Shown in pieces: positions 1 through 10,092 of a stretch of DNA of 64,000 nt. A program made the translations under genes and the position numbers. This DNA is from Paracoccus zhejiangensis. GTDB taxonomy: Bacteria; Pseudomonadota; Alphaproteobacteria; Rhodobacterales; Rhodobacteraceae. The notes under the pieces were generated by a model. The model did no database searches, was not told where the DNA came from, and saw nothing but the letters and a program-made list of their open reading frames with translations. Location of the stretch: NCBI RefSeq assembly GCF_002847445.1, contig NZ_CP025430.1, positions 248,001 through 312,000 on the forward strand, read 5' to 3'. How positions within the stretch are numbered: position 1 is the stretch's first letter; every line of letters begins with the position of its first letter.

Positions 1-1522
1 CATAGGTGCAGCGGTTGATGCCCTTGACCTCGTTGATGATCCGCGTCGCGGTCTCGCCGAGGAAGTCGTGCGTGAAGGGATAGTAATCCGCGGTCATGCC
101 GTCGACCGAGGTGACCGCACGCAGGGCGCAGGCGAAGTCATAGGTGCGTCCGTCGCCCATGACGCCGACGGTGCGCACCGGCAGGATCGCCACGAAGGCC
201 TGCCAGATCTCGTCGTAAAGACCGTGCTTGCGGATCTGGTCGATGAAGACCGCATCGGCCTTGCGCAGGATCTCCAGCTTTTCGCGGGTGATCTCGCCGG
301 GGCAGCGGATGGCGAGGCCGGGGCCGGGGAAGGGGTGGCGGCCGATGAATTTCTTCGGCAGGCCCAATTCATGGCCAAGCGCGCGAACCTCGTCCTTGAA
401 AAGCTCGCGCAGCGGTTCGACCAGCTTCAGCCCCATCTTCTCCGGCAGGCCGCCGACATTGTGGTGGCTTTTGATGGTGACCGAGGGGCCGCCCGAGAAG
501 CTGACGCTTTCGATCACGTCGGGATAGAGCGTGCCTTGGGCCAGAAACTCGGCGCCCTCGATCTCGTTGGCGTATTTCTGGAACACGTCGATGAACAGTT
601 TGCCGATGGTCTTGCGCTTGACCTCGGGGTCGCTGACGCCTTCCAGCGCGCCGATGAACAGGTCGGATTCGTCGGCATGGATCAGCGGGATGTTGTAATT
701 GTCCCGGAACATGGTGACGACTTCCTCGGCCTCGTTCAGCCGCAAAAGCCCGTGATCGACGAAGACGCAGGTGAGGTTGTCGCCGATCGCCTCGTGGATC
801 AGCACGGCGGCCACCGAAGAATCGACGCCGCCCGAGAGGCCACAGATGACCTTCTTGTCACCCACCTGCTCGCGGATTTTGCGGATGGCTTCCTCGCGAT
901 AGCTGGCCATGGTCCAGTCGCCGGTGAAGCCCGCCAGCTTCACGAAATTCTCGTAAAGCTTCGCGCCGCGGGGAGTGTGGTGCACTTCCGGGTGGAACTG
1001 CACGGCATAGAAATCGCGCGCCGGGTCGGCGGTGATGGCGAAGGGCGCGCCGGGCGAGGTGCCGTAGACCTGGAAGCCGGGGGCGATCTTCGAGACATGG
1101 TCGCCATGGCTCATCCAGACCTGCTCGCGACCATCGGCATCGGCGAACCAGCCTTCCAGCAGCGGAAGGCGGTCATCGGCGGGCGTCACGAAGGCGCGGC
1201 CAAACTCGGCGGTGCCATGCCCGCTTTCGACCAGCCCGCCCAGTTCCTGCATCATCACCTGCTGGCCATAGCAGATGCCGAGGATCGGCACGCCCATGTC
1301 AAAGGCCGAGGCCGGTGGGCGGGGCGATCCGGGGCGGGTCACGCTGTCGGGACCGCCCGAGAAGATGATGGCTTTGGGCGCGAACTCCGTCAGGAACGCA
1401 TCGGTGACGTTCTGGTAGGGGTGGATTTCGCAATAGACGTTCAGCTCGCGCAGGCGGCGCGCGATCAGCTGCGTCACCTGGGAGCCGAAATCGATGATGA
1501 GAAGGCGCTGATGCTGGGTCAT
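1..1522 (-). CDS. guaA: GMP synthase (glutamine-hydrolysing), C-terminus cut by window start
   Basis: GuaA converts XMP to GMP with glutamine and ATP, the last step of guanine nucleotide synthesis, in the cytosol. The N-terminal glutaminase domain reads from [16 protein letters not shown]; residues 55-60 are SGGPDS and the nucleophile Cys84 lies in GICYGQQ. The ATP-pyrophosphatase and dimerisation domains follow. The frame is still open at base 1, in the segment corresponding to the family's final INEVKGIxR...; about a dozen residues and the stop should lie outside the window. It is divergent from the lipoprotein gene at 1659. The long open frame on the opposite strand of this gene is a high-GC artefact. 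Confidence 0.97.
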   Translation of the reverse strand, partial: MTQHQRLLIIDFGSQVTQLIARRLRELNVYCEIHPYQNVTDAFLTEFAPKAIIFSGGPDSVTRPGSPRPPASAFDMGVPILGICYGQQVMMQELGGLVESGHGTAEFGRAFVTPADDRLPLLEGWFADADGREQVWMSHGDHVSKIAPGFQVYGTSPGAPFAITADPARDFYAVQFHPEVHHTPRGAKLYENFVKLAGFTGDWTMASYREEAIRKIREQVGDKKVICGLSGGVDSSVAAVLIHEAIGDNLTCVFVDHGLLRLNEAEEVVTMFRDNYNIPLIHADESDLFIGALEGVSDPEVKRKTIGKLFIDVFQKYANEIEGAEFLAQGTLYPDVIESVSFSGGPSVTIKSHHNVGGLPEKMGLKLVEPLRELFKDEVRALGHELGLPKKFIGRHPFPGPGLAIRCPGEITREKLEILRKADAVFIDQIRKHGLYDEIWQAFVAILPVRTVGVMGDGRTYDFACALRAVTSVDGMTADYYPFTHDFLGETATRIINEVKGINRCTY

Positions 1523-1658
1523 GGATGCGCTTTAAGGCTGGCCGCAGGATGGCGCAAGGGGCCAGACGGGCGCGAGTCGGGGGCAGGGGGAACTGAACCT
1601 GCCGGTCTCGCGTTCGAAATCATCAATCGAAACAGACGACTGTGCAAGGAGCGCGCCG

Positions 1659-2222
1659 ATGACCCTGATCCGACTGACCGCCCTGACGGCCTGTGCCGCG
1701 CTGCTGGCGGCCTGCCAGCCCGGCGGCGGGGCGGACGCGCCCAGCCTTTCGCTCGAGGGAGCCGATCTCGTGCCGCTTGAAACCAGCGTTCCGGTCGATC
1801 CGGCGCAGGAGACGCTGGCCCCCAGCTGTTCCAATGACGGCATCGATTCCGCCGCGATGGTCGAGGCGGTGAATGCCGTCCGCGCAGCCGAAGGCAAGGT
1901 GATCCTGAGCCCCGAAAGCCGGTTGGACAAGGTCGCGCAGAGCCATGCCTGCGACGTGACCCGGATCGGCAAGCCGACGGTGGCCGGCTCGAACGGGTCG
2001 AGCATCGTCGACCGGGCGCGCTCGGTGAACTATCCGACCTGCGGCGTGATCCAGCTGGTCGCGGTCGGTGGCTCGGCGAACGAGGTGATTTCGCGCTGGA
2101 TGGGCTCGCCTGCGCATCGCGAGCAATTGCTTGGCGATCTCAGCGATGATGTGGGTGCGGGCGTGACGCTTGGCCCCGATGGCCGGCGCTGGTGGAGCCT
2201 CGTCATCGGCGACAGCTGCTAA
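1659..2222 (+). CDS. CAP/SCP-domain lipoprotein
   Basis: A 187-residue putative outer-surface or periplasmic lipoprotein of the CAP (cysteine-rich secretory protein/SCP) superfamily. Residues 1-19 form a lipoprotein signal with lipobox LLAAC. The CAP core follows: an N-terminal helix with AMVEAVNAVRAAEG, a SHACDVTR segment in the place of the usual metal-site His, and the SPAHREQLL helix typical of the family. Four cysteines after the lipobox may form disulfides. A good ribosome site, AAGGAG, precedes the ATG by 7 bases. The function of bacterial CAP proteins is poorly defined, so I assign only the domain. The gene is divergent from guaA and convergent with lnt. Confidence 0.85.
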   Translation: MTLIRLTALTACAALLAACQPGGGADAPSLSLEGADLVPLETSVPVDPAQETLAPSCSNDGIDSAAMVEAVNAVRAAEGKVILSPESRLDKVAQSHACDVTRIGKPTVAGSNGSSIVDRARSVNYPTCGVIQLVAVGGSANEVISRWMGSPAHREQLLGDLSDDVGAGVTLGPDGRRWWSLVIGDSC

Positions 2223-2238
2223 GACGCCGTGGCGGCGC

Positions 2239-3768
2239 TCAGCGCCGCCGCCGCACGGCGCTGATCGCCAGCAGAGCCAGCATCAGCGCCACCACCGGCC
2301 CGTCGCCCCAGCGCATCCAGATGGTTTCCGGCAGATCGCCGGGCAGGGGCGCGTCGATCACCCCCATCTCACCCAGACCCAGCGTCTGGCGCAGCCCGCC
2401 CCGCGCGTCGATCACCGCCGAGACGCCGGTATTGGCCACCCGGATTAGCGGCAGGCCCGATTGCACCGCCCGCAGCCGCGCTTGCGCCAGATGCTGATAG
2501 GGGCCGGAGAACTGGCCGAACCAGCTGTCATTGGTGATCTGCAAGAGCCAGCCCGGACGCTCGGGCAGCCCGCGCAGGTGCTGCGGGAAGATCGCCTCGT
2601 AACAGATCAGCGGCTGGAAGGGCGGCAGCTCGCCCGCAGCCATGACCATCGGGCCGGGGCCGGGGGAATAGCCGTTGCCCTGCTGCGCGGCGAAGGCCGA
2701 GATCCCGACCTCGGCCAGTTGATCGCCCCAGGGGATATACTCGCCGAAGGGGACAAGGTGGAACTTGTCGTAAAGCCCGGTCACCGCTCCCGCGCGGTCC
2801 AGCGTCACGAGGCTGTTGTAATAGCGGCTGCCCTCGCTTCGCTGGATGCCGAGGATCAGCGGCGCATCGGCGGCGCGGGCCAGATCGGGCAGGACGGGCG
2901 TCGCGTCCTCCAGCAGGAAATTCACCGCCGTCTCGGGCCAGATGACCAGATCGCGCGGGCCGGGCGTGGCGGAAAGGTCGATGAGCCGCTGATAGAAGAC
3001 CCGCGCCCAATCGGGGTCCCATTTCAGCGCCTGCTCGGCATTGGGCTGCACGAGCCGCAGGGTGAAGGGCCGGTCCTCGGGCAGCGGGCGCGCGAGCCGC
3101 GCCAGACCGCCAGCCCAGACCGCGCCGATCAGCAGCACGGTCAGGATCGCGCCCGGGGCAAAGCCGGCGGCGCGGTTGTCGGCGGGGCGCCACAGAAGCG
3201 CGGGCAGGGCGGCTGCGATCAGCGTCAGGGCTGACAGACCGCTGGCGCCAAGTCCTGCGGCCAGTTGCGCAACCGGCGTGTCGATCCAGACATGGCCCGT
3301 CAGCGCCCAGGGCAGGCCGGTGAAGATCCAGCCGCGCAACCAGTCGGACAGCACCAGCGCGGCGGCGATGCCGAGAACGCGCAGACGCCAGCCACTGCCG
3401 ATGCGATGCGCGATCCAGACCGGGACGGCCCAGAACAGCCCGCCGCCAAGCGCCATCAGGATCAGCGCGAAGGGCGCCATCCAGCCGTAGACCTCTGGCT
3501 CAACCAGAAACGGCTCGATGATCCAGCTGAGGCTGAGGCCAAACCAGCCCATGCCCGCCGCCAGCGCCTGTCCGAAGGCGGCGCGGGGATCGGGGATACG
3601 GGCAAGGCGCCACAGTAGAACCGCCAGCGCCAGCACCGTCGCGCCCCAGAGGCCGAACGGGTCAAGGCCAAGGGCCGCGACCAGCCCGAGGGCAAAGGGG
3701 ATCGCCAAGCCGGTCAGGCGCGCCCGCAGGGGCGGCCGGACATGCGGCGGCTGGCTGGCATCAGGCAT
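2239..3768 (-). CDS. lnt: Apolipoprotein N-acyltransferase
   Basis: Lnt adds the third acyl chain to the N-terminal cysteine of lipoproteins in the inner membrane, the last step of lipoprotein maturation. The 509-residue protein has hydrophobic segments over the first ~200 residues, a periplasmic nitrilase-type domain, and a final C-terminal membrane helix. The Glu-Lys-Cys catalytic set is visible: Glu in WPETAVNF, Lys in KFHLVPFGEY and Cys in LICYEAIFP. The gene begins 9 bases after the stop of the RNA helicase and is probably co-transcribed with it. The lipoproteins encoded at 1659 and 15780 are plausible substrates. Confidence 0.97.
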   Translation of the reverse strand: MPDASQPPHVRPPLRARLTGLAIPFALGLVAALGLDPFGLWGATVLALAVLLWRLARIPDPRAAFGQALAAGMGWFGLSLSWIIEPFLVEPEVYGWMAPFALILMALGGGLFWAVPVWIAHRIGSGWRLRVLGIAAALVLSDWLRGWIFTGLPWALTGHVWIDTPVAQLAAGLGASGLSALTLIAAALPALLWRPADNRAAGFAPGAILTVLLIGAVWAGGLARLARPLPEDRPFTLRLVQPNAEQALKWDPDWARVFYQRLIDLSATPGPRDLVIWPETAVNFLLEDATPVLPDLARAADAPLILGIQRSEGSRYYNSLVTLDRAGAVTGLYDKFHLVPFGEYIPWGDQLAEVGISAFAAQQGNGYSPGPGPMVMAAGELPPFQPLICYEAIFPQHLRGLPERPGWLLQITNDSWFGQFSGPYQHLAQARLRAVQSGLPLIRVANTGVSAVIDARGGLRQTLGLGEMGVIDAPLPGDLPETIWMRWGDGPVVALMLALLAISAVRRRR

Positions 3769-3777
3769 GGGCGGCGG

Positions 3778-5868
3778 TCAGGCCGTTTCGGCCGGGGTCT
3801 CGTCGACCTTCTTGCGGCGCGTGCGCTTGGGCTTTTCCGGTGCCGGCTCGGCAGCGGCTTCGGCGGGGAGGTCTGCCGCAACCTCGGCCTTCTTGCGACG
3901 GGTGCGCTTGGGCTTTTCCGGGGCTTCGGTGGCGGCTTCCGCAGGCGCGGCCTCGGTCGCTTCCGCCGTCACCGGCTTCTTGCGGCTGCGCGGCGCGCGC
4001 TTCGGTTTCTCTGCAACGACCTCGGCCGGGGTCTCGGCCACCGGGGCAGCTTCCGCCGCCGCGACCACTTCCGCTTCGGGCGTGGCGTCCGTTGCGGCTT
4101 CTGCCGCCGGTTCCGCCTTCTTGCGGCGGTTGCGCTTGGGCTTCGCCGCCGGTTTCTCGGTGGCTGCCGGAGCTTCAGCCGCCACGGCCTCGACGACCGG
4201 TGCCGCGATCACCTCGGCGACCGTCTCGACGGCGGTCTCCGGCGGAAATTCGACCGGGCGGAAGCTTTGCGTCATGAATTCCGGCACATGGTTGCCCATG
4301 CCCATGACTTCGGGGCCACGGTCATGATCGCGGCGGCGGTCACGGTGATTGTCCCGGCCGCCCTCGCGGTTGCGGTCACGCCCGCCATCACGGTCCCGGC
4401 GATTGCCGTCGCGGTTGCCGTCAAAGCCCCGATCCTGCTGACCCCGATCCTGCTGGCCGCGGTCCTGATGGCCACGCTCTTGGCGCGGCTCGTTGCGGGG
4501 CGCGCTGCGCTCTTGCTCGCGGGCTTCCGGCTGCGGGCGCGGCTCGCTGCGGGCCTCGCTGCGATTCTCGTCGCGCGGGCGATCCTCGCGCGGCTCACGG
4601 CGCTCGCGGTCACCGCGATCGCGGTTGCGGCTACGGCCACCACGCTCGCCGCGATCACCACGGCGATCATCGCGCCGGTCGCCGCGCGGTGCGGAATGCG
4701 CGGCCTCGGACAGCGAGAAGCCCTCGGGCACCTCGCCGCGCGGCAGCGCGTGCTTCACCAGGTTCTCGATGCCCGAGAGGTATTTCTCGTCCGAGGGCGT
4801 GGCGAGGCTGATCGCGGTGCCCTTGCGCCCGGCGCGGCCGGTGCGGCCGATGCGGTGGACGTAATCCTCGGAATGGCTGGGCAGGTCGAAGTTGATGACA
4901 TGGCTGACCGCCGGAATGTCGAGCCCCCGCGCCGCCACGTCCGAGGCGATGAGGAAGCGCAGCTTGCCCTCGCGGAACTCGTCCAGCGTGCGCATCCGCT
5001 GGCTCTGGTCCAGATCGCCATGGATCGGCGCAGCGTCATAGCCGTGCTTCTTCAGCGACTTGGCGACGATGTCCACATCGGTCTTGCGGTTGCAGAAGAT
5101 GATGGCGTTCTTCAGCGCCTCGCCCTCGGCATCGATCAGCGCGCGCAGCAGCTCGCGCTTCTGCTTGGCGGTCTGGTCGCGGCGGGTGGGGGTGATCTCG
5201 ACCAGCCGCTGGGTGATGTTCTCGCCCGTGGTGGCCTGGCGCGCGACCTCGATCCGCTCGGGGCTGTGCAGGAAGGTGTTGGTGATGCGCTCGATCTCGG
5301 GCGCCATGGTGGCCGAGAAGAACAGCGTCTGCCGGGTGAAGGGGGTCAGCTGGAAGATGCGCTCGATATCGGGGATGAAGCCCATGTCCAGCATCCGGTC
5401 GGCCTCGTCGACCACCATGATCTGCACGCCGGTCAGCAGAAGCTTGCCACGCTCGAAATGGTCCAGAAGCCGGCCCGGCGTGGCGATCAGCACGTCGACG
5501 CCACGATCGATCAGCTTGTCCTGCTCGGCAAAGCTGACGCCGCCAATGAGCAGCGCCTTGGTCAGCTTGGTGTGCTTGGCATAGGTGTCGAAGTTTTCAG
5601 CCACCTGCGCCGCCAGTTCCCGTGTCGGGCAGAGGACCAGCGAGCGCGGCATCCGCGCCCGTGCCCGGCCACGACCCAGCAGGGTGATCATCGGCAGGGT
5701 GAAGCTGGCCGTCTTGCCGGTGCCGGTCTGGGCGATTCCCAGCACGTCGCGGCCTTCCAGCGCGTGCGGGATGGCGCCGGCCTGGATCGGCGTCGGCGTC
5801 TCGTAGCCGGCTTCGGCAATGGCTTTGAGGACCTTGGGGTCCAGCTTCAGGTCAGAGAATTTGGTCAT
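3778..5868 (-). CDS. RhlE-type DEAD-box ATP-dependent RNA helicase with long low-complexity tail
   Basis: An ATP-dependent RNA helicase, probably acting in ribosome assembly or RNA turnover. The 696-residue frame from MTKFSDLKLD has Walker A AQTGTGKT at 46-53, DEAD at 154-157, SAT at 185-187 and HRIGRTGR at 338-345, so the two-domain helicase core is complete by about residue 390. The remaining ~300 residues are low complexity: first an Arg/Asp/Gly/Gln-rich block, then an Ala/Glu/Pro block carrying four copies of a basic KPKR-x-RRK-like motif. Such tails usually bind RNA without sequence specificity. The ATG at 5868 was chosen because the homologous core begins there; the open frame upstream is non-homologous. 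Confidence 0.93.
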   Translation of the reverse strand: MTKFSDLKLDPKVLKAIAEAGYETPTPIQAGAIPHALEGRDVLGIAQTGTGKTASFTLPMITLLGRGRARARMPRSLVLCPTRELAAQVAENFDTYAKHTKLTKALLIGGVSFAEQDKLIDRGVDVLIATPGRLLDHFERGKLLLTGVQIMVVDEADRMLDMGFIPDIERIFQLTPFTRQTLFFSATMAPEIERITNTFLHSPERIEVARQATTGENITQRLVEITPTRRDQTAKQKRELLRALIDAEGEALKNAIIFCNRKTDVDIVAKSLKKHGYDAAPIHGDLDQSQRMRTLDEFREGKLRFLIASDVAARGLDIPAVSHVINFDLPSHSEDYVHRIGRTGRAGRKGTAISLATPSDEKYLSGIENLVKHALPRGEVPEGFSLSEAAHSAPRGDRRDDRRGDRGERGGRSRNRDRGDRERREPREDRPRDENRSEARSEPRPQPEAREQERSAPRNEPRQERGHQDRGQQDRGQQDRGFDGNRDGNRRDRDGGRDRNREGGRDNHRDRRRDHDRGPEVMGMGNHVPEFMTQSFRPVEFPPETAVETVAEVIAAPVVEAVAAEAPAATEKPAAKPKRNRRKKAEPAAEAATDATPEAEVVAAAEAAPVAETPAEVVAEKPKRAPRSRKKPVTAEATEAAPAEAATEAPEKPKRTRRKKAEVAADLPAEAAAEPAPEKPKRTRRKKVDETPAETA

Positions 5869-6136
5869 TCGGAGCTTTCTTGCTGTGATGCGCCATCTGG
5901 CACCTGCGTTCCACGCCGAGGCCCCGGATCGGGACCTGTTCGGCAAAACTGGGACGCATCGTCATCACGCCCCGCCTTTGACCCGCCGGATGCGGGCTGG
6001 CTTGCCCTAGACGAAACCGGGGCTTGCGTCAATATTGCCCGGATTTCAGGGTGAAAAACCGTGACATCCGGCGGAACTCCCGGCAGGGGGTAACGTTCAC
6101 CGGGTGCAATCAAGCGAACAGGACAGGCGGGATCAG

Positions 6137-8116
6137 ATGGCGACAGAAGCGGCAGGCGGGCTGAGCCCGATCGAGGCATTCGCCATCGTGGGCGTGGCCG
6201 GGGTGGCCGCGCAATGGCTGGCCTGGCGCTTCCGGTTGCCGGCGATCGTGCTGATGCTGGCCGCCGGTCTGATCCTCGGCCCGGTCACCGGCATCTTCGT
6301 GCCCTCACGCGATATCGGCGACCTGGTGGCGCCGATGATCTCGCTGGCCGTCGCGGTCATCCTGTTCGAGGGCGGGCTGACCTTGAGCTTCAAGCAACTG
6401 GCCGACGCGCGGCCAGGGGTTCGGCGGCTGGTCTATATCGGCGCGCCGTTGGGCTGGCTGACCTCGGCGCTGGCCCTGGCCTATGGCGCCGGGCTCAGCT
6501 GGGAAAGCGCGGTGGTCTTTGGCGGCATCATGATCGTCACCGGCCCCACGGTGATTGCGCCGCTGTTGCGCACTGCCAAGCTGCGTTCGCGCCCGGCGCA
6601 GATCCTGCAATGGGAGGCCATCGTCAACGACCCGATCGGCGCGCTGGCGGCGGTGCTGGCGCTGGGGATCGTGACGGTCTTTCACAGCGACTTGCCGGCG
6701 AGTTCCGCCTTCGGGCATTTCGGCCTCGGCATCGCCTTCGCCGTGGCCGTGGGTCTGGCCGGGGGCTGGGTCATTGTCACCGCCTTCCGCCGTGGCTGGG
6801 TGCCCGAATACATGAAGGTGCCGCTTCTCTTCGTCAGCGTGCTGGCGGTCTTTGCCATCTCGGATTCGATCCTGCATGAAAGCGGGCTCTTGGCCGTGAC
6901 CGTCATGGGCCTGATGATCGCCAATGCCGATCTGCCCAGCTATCACGAGCTGCACCGCTTCAAGGAGCACGCCACGATCCTCTTGGTCTCGGGCGTCTTC
7001 ATCCTGCTGGCGGCCAGTGTCCGCTTCGAGGTGCTGGCGCAGCTGAACTGGTGGCGGGCCGGGCTGTTCTTGATCCTCGTCGTCTGCGTGGCGCGGCCGC
7101 TGACGGTGCTGATCTCGCTGACCGGCACCAATCTCAGCTGGCAGGAGCGGCTGTTGATCGCCCTGACCGGGCCGCGCGGCGTGGTGCTGGTCGCCGTTTC
7201 GGGCGTCTTTGCCGAGCGGCTGGTGGCGGTGGGGGTGCCGGATGGCGGCCAGATCGCGCCCTTGGCCTTCGTACTGGTGCTGGCGACCGTGGTGCTGCAC
7301 GGCTTTACCCTTGCGCCGCTCGCGCGCTATCTCGGCCTGACCTCGGGCGAGAAGCCGGGCCTCTTGATCGTCGGTGGCTCGCTGTTCGCGACGGGTCTGG
7401 CCAAGGCGCTGCAGAATGCCGATGTGCAGGTGCTGATCACCGACACCAACCGCGACCACCTGCGCACGGCGCGGGCGGCGGGCCTGCCCAGCTTCTACGG
7501 CGATATCCTGGGCGAGGCGGCGGATAACAATGTCGAGTTCATCGCCTATTCGGCCATCCTCGCGGCCTCGGACAACGACGCCTATAACACGCTGGTCGCC
7601 ACCGACCTTGGCCCGGAATTTGGCCGCGACAGCATCTGGCAGGTCGCCCGCCACAAGGAGGATCGCGCCCGCCACGCGCTGCCCAGCCAGTTGGGCGGCC
7701 AGCAGATCGCGGGTGGTCGCACGCTGGCGCAATACCTGGACCTTCTGGCGGAGGGCTGGATCTTCCGCACCACCCGCCTGACCGAGGAATACACGCTGGA
7801 TGACTGGCGCGCGGCGCGCGAGGGGGCGGTGCCGCTGGTGGTGGTGCAGGGCGGCGATCTGTGGTTCGTCGAGGATGCCGAGAAGATCGATGGCAAGGCC
7901 GGCACCCGGCTCGTCTCGCTGCTGCCGCCCGAGATCGCCGAGAAGATCCGGCAGGAGAACGAGGCCCAGACCGAGATGAAAGACAAGGCCCGCCAAATCG
8001 CTCGCGAGGAGGCTGAGGCCACCCGCAAGGCGCAGGCCGAGGAGACCGGTACCGGTAATGGCGCAGCCGAGGGCAGCGACGACCCGGACCTGGTCGAGAC
8101 CAAGGGCAAGGCCTGA
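6137..8116 (+). CDS. Cation:proton antiporter (CPA1/NhaP-type) with RCK-like C-terminal domain
   Basis: An inner-membrane monovalent cation/proton antiporter, likely for Na+ or K+ homeostasis. About a dozen hydrophobic segments fill residues 1-400, including the family segment FEGGLTL and NDPIGALAAVLAL. From Lys406 (KPGLLIVGG...) a Rossmann-like TrkA-N/RCK domain follows, then a TrkA-C-like region and a charged tail rich in Glu, Lys and Ala. The RCK domain suggests nucleotide or redox gating. The ATG at 6137 is preferred over a GTG 33 bases upstream because hydrophobic homology starts after it. It is divergent from the helicase gene. The transported ion cannot be read from the sequence. Confidence 0.88.
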   Translation: MATEAAGGLSPIEAFAIVGVAGVAAQWLAWRFRLPAIVLMLAAGLILGPVTGIFVPSRDIGDLVAPMISLAVAVILFEGGLTLSFKQLADARPGVRRLVYIGAPLGWLTSALALAYGAGLSWESAVVFGGIMIVTGPTVIAPLLRTAKLRSRPAQILQWEAIVNDPIGALAAVLALGIVTVFHSDLPASSAFGHFGLGIAFAVAVGLAGGWVIVTAFRRGWVPEYMKVPLLFVSVLAVFAISDSILHESGLLAVTVMGLMIANADLPSYHELHRFKEHATILLVSGVFILLAASVRFEVLAQLNWWRAGLFLILVVCVARPLTVLISLTGTNLSWQERLLIALTGPRGVVLVAVSGVFAERLVAVGVPDGGQIAPLAFVLVLATVVLHGFTLAPLARYLGLTSGEKPGLLIVGGSLFATGLAKALQNADVQVLITDTNRDHLRTARAAGLPSFYGDILGEAADNNVEFIAYSAILAASDNDAYNTLVATDLGPEFGRDSIWQVARHKEDRARHALPSQLGGQQIAGGRTLAQYLDLLAEGWIFRTTRLTEEYTLDDWRAAREGAVPLVVVQGGDLWFVEDAEKIDGKAGTRLVSLLPPEIAEKIRQENEAQTEMKDKARQIAREEAEATRKAQAEETGTGNGAAEGSDDPDLVETKGKA

Positions 8117-8140
8117 TCTGCCGCGCCGGTGGCGGGTAGG

Positions 8141-8177
8141 GACGCCTCCGGCGGGGATATTTGCGCCAGGATGAAAG
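8141..8177 (+). repeat. Short intergenic motif resembling a Rhodobacteraceae repeat
   Basis: The gap between the antiporter and argS holds a segment with GCCTCCGGCGGGGATATTT followed by GCGCCAGGATGAAAG. From memory, closely similar strings recur in intergenic DNA of Rhodobacter, Paracoccus and relatives. Only this copy is present in the window, so repetition is not shown here. Its role is unknown. Confidence 0.35.
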
Positions 8178-8275
8178 TGGCGAGGCAGGGGCCAGTTGCA
8201 GGCCCCGGTGAAGGGCACTGTTGACCTTTGGGGGGTGGCAGCGTTAACCCGCAGGCAGATTTCAGGATGCGCATG

Positions 8276-10018
8276 ATGAACCTCTTTACCGATATCCGTG
8301 GCCAAGTGATCGCGGCGCTGGACGCCATGGTGGCGGCGGGCGAGCTGCCTGCGGGCCTCGATTTCAGCAATGTCACGGTCGAGCCGCCGCGCGATGCGGC
8401 CCATGGCGACATGGCCACCAATGCCGCGATGGTGCTGGCCAAGCCCGCCGGGCTGAAGCCACGCGAGATCGCTGACAAGCTGGCAGCACGGCTGACGGAT
8501 CAACGCATCGAGAAGGCCGAGGTGGCCGGTCCGGGCTTCCTGAACCTGCGGCTGGCGCCCTCGGTGTGGCAGCAGGTGATCGCCGCCGCGCTGAAGGCGG
8601 GCGCGGATTTCGGGCGTTCGCAGGCTGGCAAGGGTGAGAAGGTGAACGTCGAGTTCGTCAGCGCCAACCCGACCGGGCCGATGCATGTGGGCCATGTCCG
8701 CGGCGCGGTCTTTGGCGATGCGCTGTCCTCGCTGCTGGATTTCGCCGGCTATGACGTGACCCGCGAATATTACATCAACGATGGCGGCGCGCAGGTCGAT
8801 GTGCTGGCGCGCTCGGCCTATGAACGCTACCGCGAGGCCAACGGGCTGGAACCGCAGATCGCCGAGGGCCTCTATCCCGGCGATTACCTGATCCCGGTGG
8901 GCGAGGCGCTGAAGGCGAAATACGGCACCAGCCTGATCGACAAGCCGGAAGCCGACTGGCTGCTGGAGATCCGCGAATTTGCCACCGAGGCCATGCTGCA
9001 GATGATCCGCGAGGATCTGGCGCTGCTGGGTGTGACGATGAACGTCTATTCCAGCGAGAAGGCGCTTTACGGCACCGGCAAGATCGAAAGCGCGATCGCG
9101 CGGCTGGAGGCGGCCGGGCTGATCTATACCGGCACGCTGGAGCCGCCCAAGGGCAAGCTGCCCGAGGATTGGGAAGCGCGCGAGCAGGTGCTGTTCCGCT
9201 CGACCGCCTTCGGCGACGACCAGGACCGGCCGATCCAGAAATCCGATGGTAGCTGGACCTATTTCGCCCCCGACATCGCCTATCACTGGGACAAGATTGA
9301 GCGCGGCTTTGATCAGCTGATCAACGTCTTCGGCGCCGATCACGGCGGCTATGTGAAGCGGATGAATGCCGCCGTGCAGGCGCTGTCGGATGGCCGTGTG
9401 CCCTTGGACATCAAGCTGATCCAGCTGGTGAAGCTTTTCAAGAACGGCGAGCCATTCAAGATGTCGAAGCGGGCGGGGACCTTCGTCACCCTGCGCGACG
9501 TGGTGGACGAGGCCGGGGCCGATGTGACCCGCTTCATCATGCTGACCCGCAAGAACGACGCGACGCTGGATTTCGATTTTGCCAAGGTGCTGGAGCAGTC
9601 GAAGGACAACCCGGTCTGGTATGTGCAATATGCCAATGCCCGGGCGAACTCGGTGATGAAGCGCGCGGCCGAGATGGGTGTCGACACCTCCGATGCGGCG
9701 CTGGCCGGGGCGGATCTGTCGCGGCTGGGGCACGAGGCCGAGCTGGAGCTGGCGCGGAAGGTGGCAGAATGGCCACGTCTGGTCGAGCACGCTGCCCGTG
9801 CGCATGAGCCGCACCGGGTCGCCTTCTTCCTCTATGACATCGCCTCCAACCTGCATTCGCTGTGGAACCGGGGCAATGACGACCTGTCGCTGCGCTTTGT
9901 CCAGGATGGCGATAAGGACACAACCGCTGCAAAAATTGCATTGGTGCGGGCGGTTGGCGTTGTCATTTCATCCGGTCTGGCTATCTTGGGCGTCAATCCG
10001 GCGGAAGAAATGCGTTGA
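8276..10018 (+). CDS. argS: Arginyl-tRNA synthetase
   Basis: ArgRS charges tRNA-Arg with arginine (class I synthetase, cytosol). The 580-residue protein has the N-terminal additional domain for tRNA binding, the HIGH motif as HVGH at 137-140 within [18 protein letters not shown] at 395-399, and the anticodon-binding domain at the C-terminus. Three in-frame ATGs lie close together (8267, 8273, 8276); MNLFTDIR at 8276 matches the family start and has CAGG 9 bases upstream. A TTGACC hexamer at 8221 followed 17 bases later by TTAACC is a weak promoter candidate. It starts the cluster argS, SPOR protein, nagZ, scpA, scpB. Confidence 0.97.
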   Translation: MNLFTDIRGQVIAALDAMVAAGELPAGLDFSNVTVEPPRDAAHGDMATNAAMVLAKPAGLKPREIADKLAARLTDQRIEKAEVAGPGFLNLRLAPSVWQQVIAAALKAGADFGRSQAGKGEKVNVEFVSANPTGPMHVGHVRGAVFGDALSSLLDFAGYDVTREYYINDGGAQVDVLARSAYERYREANGLEPQIAEGLYPGDYLIPVGEALKAKYGTSLIDKPEADWLLEIREFATEAMLQMIREDLALLGVTMNVYSSEKALYGTGKIESAIARLEAAGLIYTGTLEPPKGKLPEDWEAREQVLFRSTAFGDDQDRPIQKSDGSWTYFAPDIAYHWDKIERGFDQLINVFGADHGGYVKRMNAAVQALSDGRVPLDIKLIQLVKLFKNGEPFKMSKRAGTFVTLRDVVDEAGADVTRFIMLTRKNDATLDFDFAKVLEQSKDNPVWYVQYANARANSVMKRAAEMGVDTSDAALAGADLSRLGHEAELELARKVAEWPRLVEHAARAHEPHRVAFFLYDIASNLHSLWNRGNDDLSLRFVQDGDKDTTAAKIALVRAVGVVISSGLAILGVNPAEEMR

Positions 10019-10092
10019 TCAACGACCGTCGCCGCCGGGCCGAGACGAGCAGTTAACAATTATATTCCGGGACAACCGGCGGGCAGGCAGGC

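Noticed and set aside
68-1780. A long open frame antisense to guaA, and similar long antisense frames over argS/antiporter, the corrinoid region, lptF/pepA and DUF4167
   Set aside because: They mirror conserved genes on the other strand in GC-rich DNA, where stop codons are rare in several frames. Their translations have Arg/His/Gly-rich composition and no domain.
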